DNA of 42,917 bases, taken from Mucilaginibacter sp. (lineage in GTDB: Bacteria; Bacteroidota; Bacteroidia; Sphingobacteriales; Sphingobacteriaceae). Shown one piece after another: positions 40,012 through 42,917 of the stretch. The stretch lies in contig JAQBOA010000101.1 of NCBI GenBank assembly GCA_028288305.1, positions 1-42,917 of the forward strand, read 5' to 3'. Positions within the stretch are counted from its first letter, which is position 1. The number at the start of each line of letters is the position of its first letter. A program made the translations under genes and the position numbers. The notes beneath the pieces were generated by a model. That model was not told the origin of the DNA. It saw only the letters and a program-made list of their open reading frames with translations, and did not search any database.

Positions 40012-41358
40012 TTAACGTTTTTTTCTGGTTGATTTAGATTTAGTGAACCTTCCTGACCTGGGATCAGGGCTTCTTTTCTCCTTCACCGCATCAAATTTCT
40101 TTCGTTGATTAAGTGTTTTCTTTTCGTGAAACGCCCCTTTAAACTCCGGATCATCGCGGCGTTTTTGCATGTCTATTTCTTTGGCCTGGTCTTGCTTTTC
40201 CTCATATGGCGTTGTTTCAATAAAAACGTCTGCAGGAATATCTGTTACCGGAATTGTTTGCCTGGTGAGCTTTTCAATCTTACGGATATAATATTCTTCT
40301 GCCGGGTTACAAAAAGTGATCGCTTCTCCAGATTGATATGCTCTTCCTGTGCGGCCAATCCGGTGAACATAATCTTCAATCACTACCGGCACGTCAAAAT
40401 TAATAACATGGCTCACATCGCTCACATCAATACCCCTCGAGGCTACATCTGTTGCCACCAATATTTTAACTTCGTCATTTTTAAAGGCGTTTATAGCGTT
40501 AATCCGGGTATTTTGTCCTTTATTGGCGTGCAAAACCTTAACTTCTTTTTCACCAAACTTTCGCAGCAAAAACTTGTACACATCTTCGGCGGCGGTACGG
40601 GTTTTGCAAAATATCATCAGTTTTTTTATATCACCTTCCTTCTCCAGCAATTTTTTGAGCAGGTTTATTTTTGTTTTAACATTAGGCACATAAAATAATT
40701 GCTGATTTACGGTTTGCGCCGGGGTAGCCTGCGGCGTTACCTCAATAATGGTTGGAAACTCCAAAAAATTATTTGAAAGTTCATGTATCTTATCAGACAT
40801 GGTTGCCGAAAAAAGGAGGTTTTGCCGTTTAACGGGTACTACTTCTAAAATGCGATTTATCTGGGGCATAAAGCCCATATCCATCATTTTATCAGCTTCA
40901 TCTAATACCAAAACCTGCAATGTTTTAGTAACAATATGTCCCGCAAGGTAAATATCCATAAAACGCCCGGGGGTTGCTACAATAATATCGACTCCTTTGT
41001 TTATTTGTTCAATTTGTGTTTTGGGGCCAAGACCGCCGTATAAAACTACAACCCTAAGGTCGGTATTTGCAGCAAAGGTCTTAACGTTTTCTTCAATCTG
41101 CATTGCTAACTCCCGTGTTGGTGAAATAATGAGGGCGCGGGCATGATCGCCTTGCGCGTATTTCAGCTTCATGATGATAGGCAGTACATAAGCAGCTGTT
41201 TTACCGGTTCCGGTTTGCGCTATGCCCATTACATCCTGCCCGTTCATTATTGGCGGTATAGCTTTCTGTTGAATAGGTGTTGCTTCGGTATAACCAGCAT
41301 CAGCAATGGCATTTAAAATTTGCCGGTTAAATTTAAAATCCTCAAAGGTTACTGCCAT
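40012..41358 (-). CDS. rhlE: DEAD-box RNA helicase, RhlE-like
   Basis: 448 residues with every DEAD motif: Q-motif GYTEATPIQQKAIP, motif I AQTGTGKT (47-54), PTREL, TPGR, DEAD, SAT, then ATDVASRGID and HRIGRTGR in the second RecA domain. The C-terminus is basic (SPDPRSGRFTKSKSTRKKR), typical of RhlE-type helicases that remodel rRNA or mRNA. A -7 box TATCTTTG ends four bases before the ATG. It heads the operon with two membrane proteins and gldC. Confidence 0.93.
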   Translation of the reverse strand: MAVTFEDFKFNRQILNAIADAGYTEATPIQQKAIPPIMNGQDVMGIAQTGTGKTAAYVLPIIMKLKYAQGDHARALIISPTRELAMQIEENVKTFAANTDLRVVVLYGGLGPKTQIEQINKGVDIIVATPGRFMDIYLAGHIVTKTLQVLVLDEADKMMDMGFMPQINRILEVVPVKRQNLLFSATMSDKIHELSNNFLEFPTIIEVTPQATPAQTVNQQLFYVPNVKTKINLLKKLLEKEGDIKKLMIFCKTRTAAEDVYKFLLRKFGEKEVKVLHANKGQNTRINAINAFKNDEVKILVATDVASRGIDVSDVSHVINFDVPVVIEDYVHRIGRTGRAYQSGEAITFCNPAEEYYIRKIEKLTRQTIPVTDIPADVFIETTPYEEKQDQAKEIDMQKRRDDPEFKGAFHEKKTLNQRKKFDAVKEKRSPDPRSGRFTKSKSTRKKR

Positions 41359-41362
41359 GCGG

Positions 41363-41370
41363 CAAAGATA
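41363..41370 (-). promoter_or_regulatory. -7 box TATCTTTG four bases before the rhlE start
   Basis: Exact TAnnTTTG match on the minus strand, ending four bases before the ATG at 41358; predicts a leaderless mRNA. Confidence 0.55.
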
Positions 41371-41562
41371 GGCTTTTCTTTGAGGGCAGAGGTTAAGGTA
41401 TCGTTGAATTGAAAAAGTAAAGGCTGGAAGTAATAAAGCTAATTAAGTAATGTTATGCTTTTATTGCTTAACTAACATCAGATATAAAATTATTGCACGA
41501 TACTTGCCCGAACAATAATAAAATCTCATATATCAAGATCATGACGATTAAACCACAAGGCT

Positions 41563-42510
41563 ATGAAATATAAATTAGGGGATTTTGTACGGTTTGTTGA
41601 TGAGAAGATGGAAGGTTTCGTTACCCGCATCATTGACGACCAGATGATTGGGGTAACAGGTGAGGATGATTTTGAAATACCTGTGCTGGCAAGCAAAGTT
41701 ACCTCTGTACATGGATATGAACCTGCCGGAAAAGCTAAAGCCAGTGTTATTGAGGAGACTCAAGTATTAACAGGGGAATTTCAGGATAAAGGTGTTTATA
41801 TTGGAGTAGTTAGCGACCAAAAAGCTAATTCAGTAGTGCATTTTTATTTGATAAATGATACTTCTTTTCAAGTATTGGCAGCGCTGACAACCGAAAAAAA
41901 GCAGCATTTTAAAGGTGAATATAATGGAATAATAGCGCCTAAATCGGCAATAAAAATTTATTCTGAACAGTTAGCTGATTTGCAGTTATGGCCAAAATTT
42001 ATTTTCCACATCCTGTTTTACACAGGTCAGAATGTGGAACCTTTAGCGCCCCTGGTTGTAAATGAAAAATTTAAAGCTAAAGATTTTTCAGGTTCCAAAA
42101 AAGCGGTTCCAATATTAAACCAGCAGGGATGGTTAATTCAATTGGATGATCCGGGATTGCTTATTGATGCCCAAAAATTAAAAGAAAGTTTTTTCAGGCC
42201 AAAAGAAGAAAAAACTGTTGTTGAAAAGCCGGAGAGTGAGATTGATCTCCATATTGAAAAATTACGCGACGATTACCAATTTCTAAACAGCGCCGAAATA
42301 TTAAGCATCCAATTAACTTATTTTCACAAAGCGCTTGAAGCGGCAATTGTTCATCAGCTACCTGAAATTACATTTATTCATGGTGCCGGAAATGGCACTT
42401 TAAAGCACGAGATTCACAGAATATTAAGCAAACATCAAAAAATAAAAACCTTTATGGATGCCCGTAAGGATAAATTTGGCTATGGGGCAACTAAAGTTAT
42501 ATTGAAATAA
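41563..42510 (+). CDS. DUF2027 and Smr-domain protein
   Basis: 315 residues. The N-terminal part (1-75) has a small beta-barrel look (KLGDFVRFVDEKMEGFVTRI). The middle (about 80-180) is the DUF2027 region. A linker EEKTVVEKPESE leads to the Smr domain (about 228-315) with EIDLHIEKL and the HGxGxGxLK-type loop FIHGAGNGTLKHEIH. Smr domains have nuclease activity in MutS2-type and ribosome-rescue proteins. This one lacks MutS parts. The Bacteroidota-specific fusion has no settled role. Divergent from rhlE. Confidence 0.85.
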   Translation: MKYKLGDFVRFVDEKMEGFVTRIIDDQMIGVTGEDDFEIPVLASKVTSVHGYEPAGKAKASVIEETQVLTGEFQDKGVYIGVVSDQKANSVVHFYLINDTSFQVLAALTTEKKQHFKGEYNGIIAPKSAIKIYSEQLADLQLWPKFIFHILFYTGQNVEPLAPLVVNEKFKAKDFSGSKKAVPILNQQGWLIQLDDPGLLIDAQKLKESFFRPKEEKTVVEKPESEIDLHIEKLRDDYQFLNSAEILSIQLTYFHKALEAAIVHQLPEITFIHGAGNGTLKHEIHRILSKHQKIKTFMDARKDKFGYGATKVILK

Positions 42511-42539
42511 CATCAGCTTAATTCTTTCCCATTTTTACA

Positions 42540-42711
42540 GGGAAATCGCTTTTAAGATTTTACTGCAAAAAAAACTTGATTCCATGCCCCGTTTGGGGCT
42601 ACCTATTTGTAGCAATAAATATCAAAAATGGCATTTGCCCCGTCAGGGGCTACCCATTCTCAAACGTTCAATCCCGCCATATTGGCTAAAAAACTTTAAA
42701 AGCGATTTTCC
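42540..42711. repeat. Two direct REP units inside an outer inverted repeat
   Basis: Outer arms GGAAATCGCTTTTAAG (42541-42556) and, reversed, GGAAAATCGCTTTTAAAG (42694-42711). Inside, GCCCCGTTTGGGGCTAC (42586-42602) and GCCCCGTCAGGGGCTAC (42637-42653) in the same direction; on the minus strand each starts GTAG before its palindrome. The first is followed by CTATTTGTAG, like the spacer in the 32955-33110 cluster. Confidence 0.72.
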
Positions 42712-42728
42712 TAACACAGCAGGAGATA

Positions 42729-42830
42729 ATGCCCGTTTCAATCAATTATAAAAATAACCTACTTTTGATTATTGAGATTCATGAGCCTCAATTGAATAAA
42801 CCAGAGGAGATCAGGTTGATGATGAATTAA
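42729..42830 (+). CDS. Possible small ORF, 33 residues
   Basis: ATG at 42729 is preceded by AGGAGATA, a good Shine-Dalgarno sequence and unusual in this phylum. It encodes MPVSINYKNNLLLIIEIHEP and 13 more residues, ending at TAA 42828-42830. No family is known. It may be a chance frame. Confidence 0.22.
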   Translation: MPVSINYKNNLLLIIEIHEPQLNKPEEIRLMMN

Positions 42831-42838
42831 ACAGGCAT

Positions 42839-42846
42839 TAATTTTG
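42839..42846 (+). promoter_or_regulatory. -7 box TAATTTTG before the last gene
   Basis: Exact TAnnTTTG match seven bases before the ATG at 42854; transcription would start at or just before the start codon. Confidence 0.45.
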
Positions 42847-42853
42847 TACTGAT

Positions 42854-42917
42854 ATGCTTAACCTCAATTTTACGCCATTCCCAACAATAACAACCCAACG
42901 CCTGGTGTTAAGGCAAT
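42854..42917 (+). CDS. Start of a GNAT-family acetyltransferase, cut by window end
   Basis: Only 21 codons are present: MLNLNFTPFPTITTQRLVLR and Gln. The TxRLxLR pattern is the usual N-terminus of RimJ/RimL-type GNAT acetyltransferases. The remaining sequence is outside the window, so the call rests on this motif alone. Confidence 0.6.
   Translation, partial: MLNLNFTPFPTITTQRLVLRQ

Larger units (their letters stand above)
42511..42853. other. Intergenic region with REP pair and outer inverted repeat
   Basis: It contains the repeat structure 42540-42711, a weak 33-residue frame and the box of the last gene. Nothing else is seen. Confidence 0.55.

Noticed and set aside
40105..40698. Plus-strand frame of 197 codons
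   Set aside because: It is antisense to the DEAD-box helicase, whose motifs are all intact.

Overview
The window comes from a Bacteroidota chromosome, most likely Sphingobacteriaceae and close to Mucilaginibacter or Pedobacter (inference). Supporting signs are the Bacteroidota -7 promoter box TAnnTTTG before many genes, weak Shine-Dalgarno sequences, gldC, the RpoD-like sigma factor with its typical N-terminus, a TamL-type Omp85 lipoprotein, YDG/MBG repeat proteins, carboxypeptidase-regulatory-like domains and AT-rich intergenic DNA. No plasmid, phage, transposase or CRISPR array was seen.

Layout. 1-4287 (minus): C-terminally cut secreted protein built from about 14 YDG/MBG repeats. 4288-5393: a gene-poor stretch holding, on the minus strand, a SAM-I (S-box) riboswitch whose next gene is a degenerate tRNA-Cys, with no methionine gene after it. 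5394-9413 (minus): an NRPS-like protein of the Pls/PosA type, with an intergenic-type inverted repeat read in frame inside it. 9712-12942 (plus): small secreted or membrane hypotheticals and a cupin gene broken by an in-frame TAG. 13364-15219: RpoD-family sigma factor and a TIM-barrel isomerase. 15342-18463: tamL-like and trmH-like genes, divergent with overlapping starts. 18510-18792: tRNA-Cys and a small basic protein. 18909-21626 (minus): arsenic cluster arsR, arsM, aquaporin, metallophosphoesterase. 21768-28593: housekeeping genes (pyrD, tsaC, GT9 heptosyltransferase-like, dapD, hslR, glutamate dehydrogenase) plus a frameshifted SGNH hydrolase and a 212-bp MITE-like element. 28742-33939 (minus): cytochrome c maturation genes ccmB, ccmC and ccmD, with ccmB separated from ccmC-ccmD by a porin-Rieske pair and a carboxypeptidase-regulatory-like protein. 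34005-38869 (minus): CHASE3-GAF hybrid histidine kinase, CheR and CheB. 38985-41358 (minus): two small membrane proteins, gldC and a RhlE-like helicase. 41563-42917 (plus): DUF2027-Smr protein and the start of a GNAT acetyltransferase.

How the parts work together. ArsR probably controls two promoters through a shared 17-bp motif; ArsM would methylate arsenite, the aquaporin would carry arsenical species, and the phosphoesterase is a tightly linked passenger of unknown role. The porin-Rieske pair sits behind an AT-rich palindrome and may respond to iron (inference). The kinase-CheR-CheB operon has no chemoreceptor or flagellar genes beside it and looks like a stress-type signalling unit.

Most unusual observations: the riboswitch placed before a tRNA-like gene; dispersed REP-like palindromes headed by GTAG arranged as inverted pairs; many intergenic hairpins each built from its own short word; and five genes in which a -7 box lies exactly four bases before the start codon, which predicts leaderless mRNAs.
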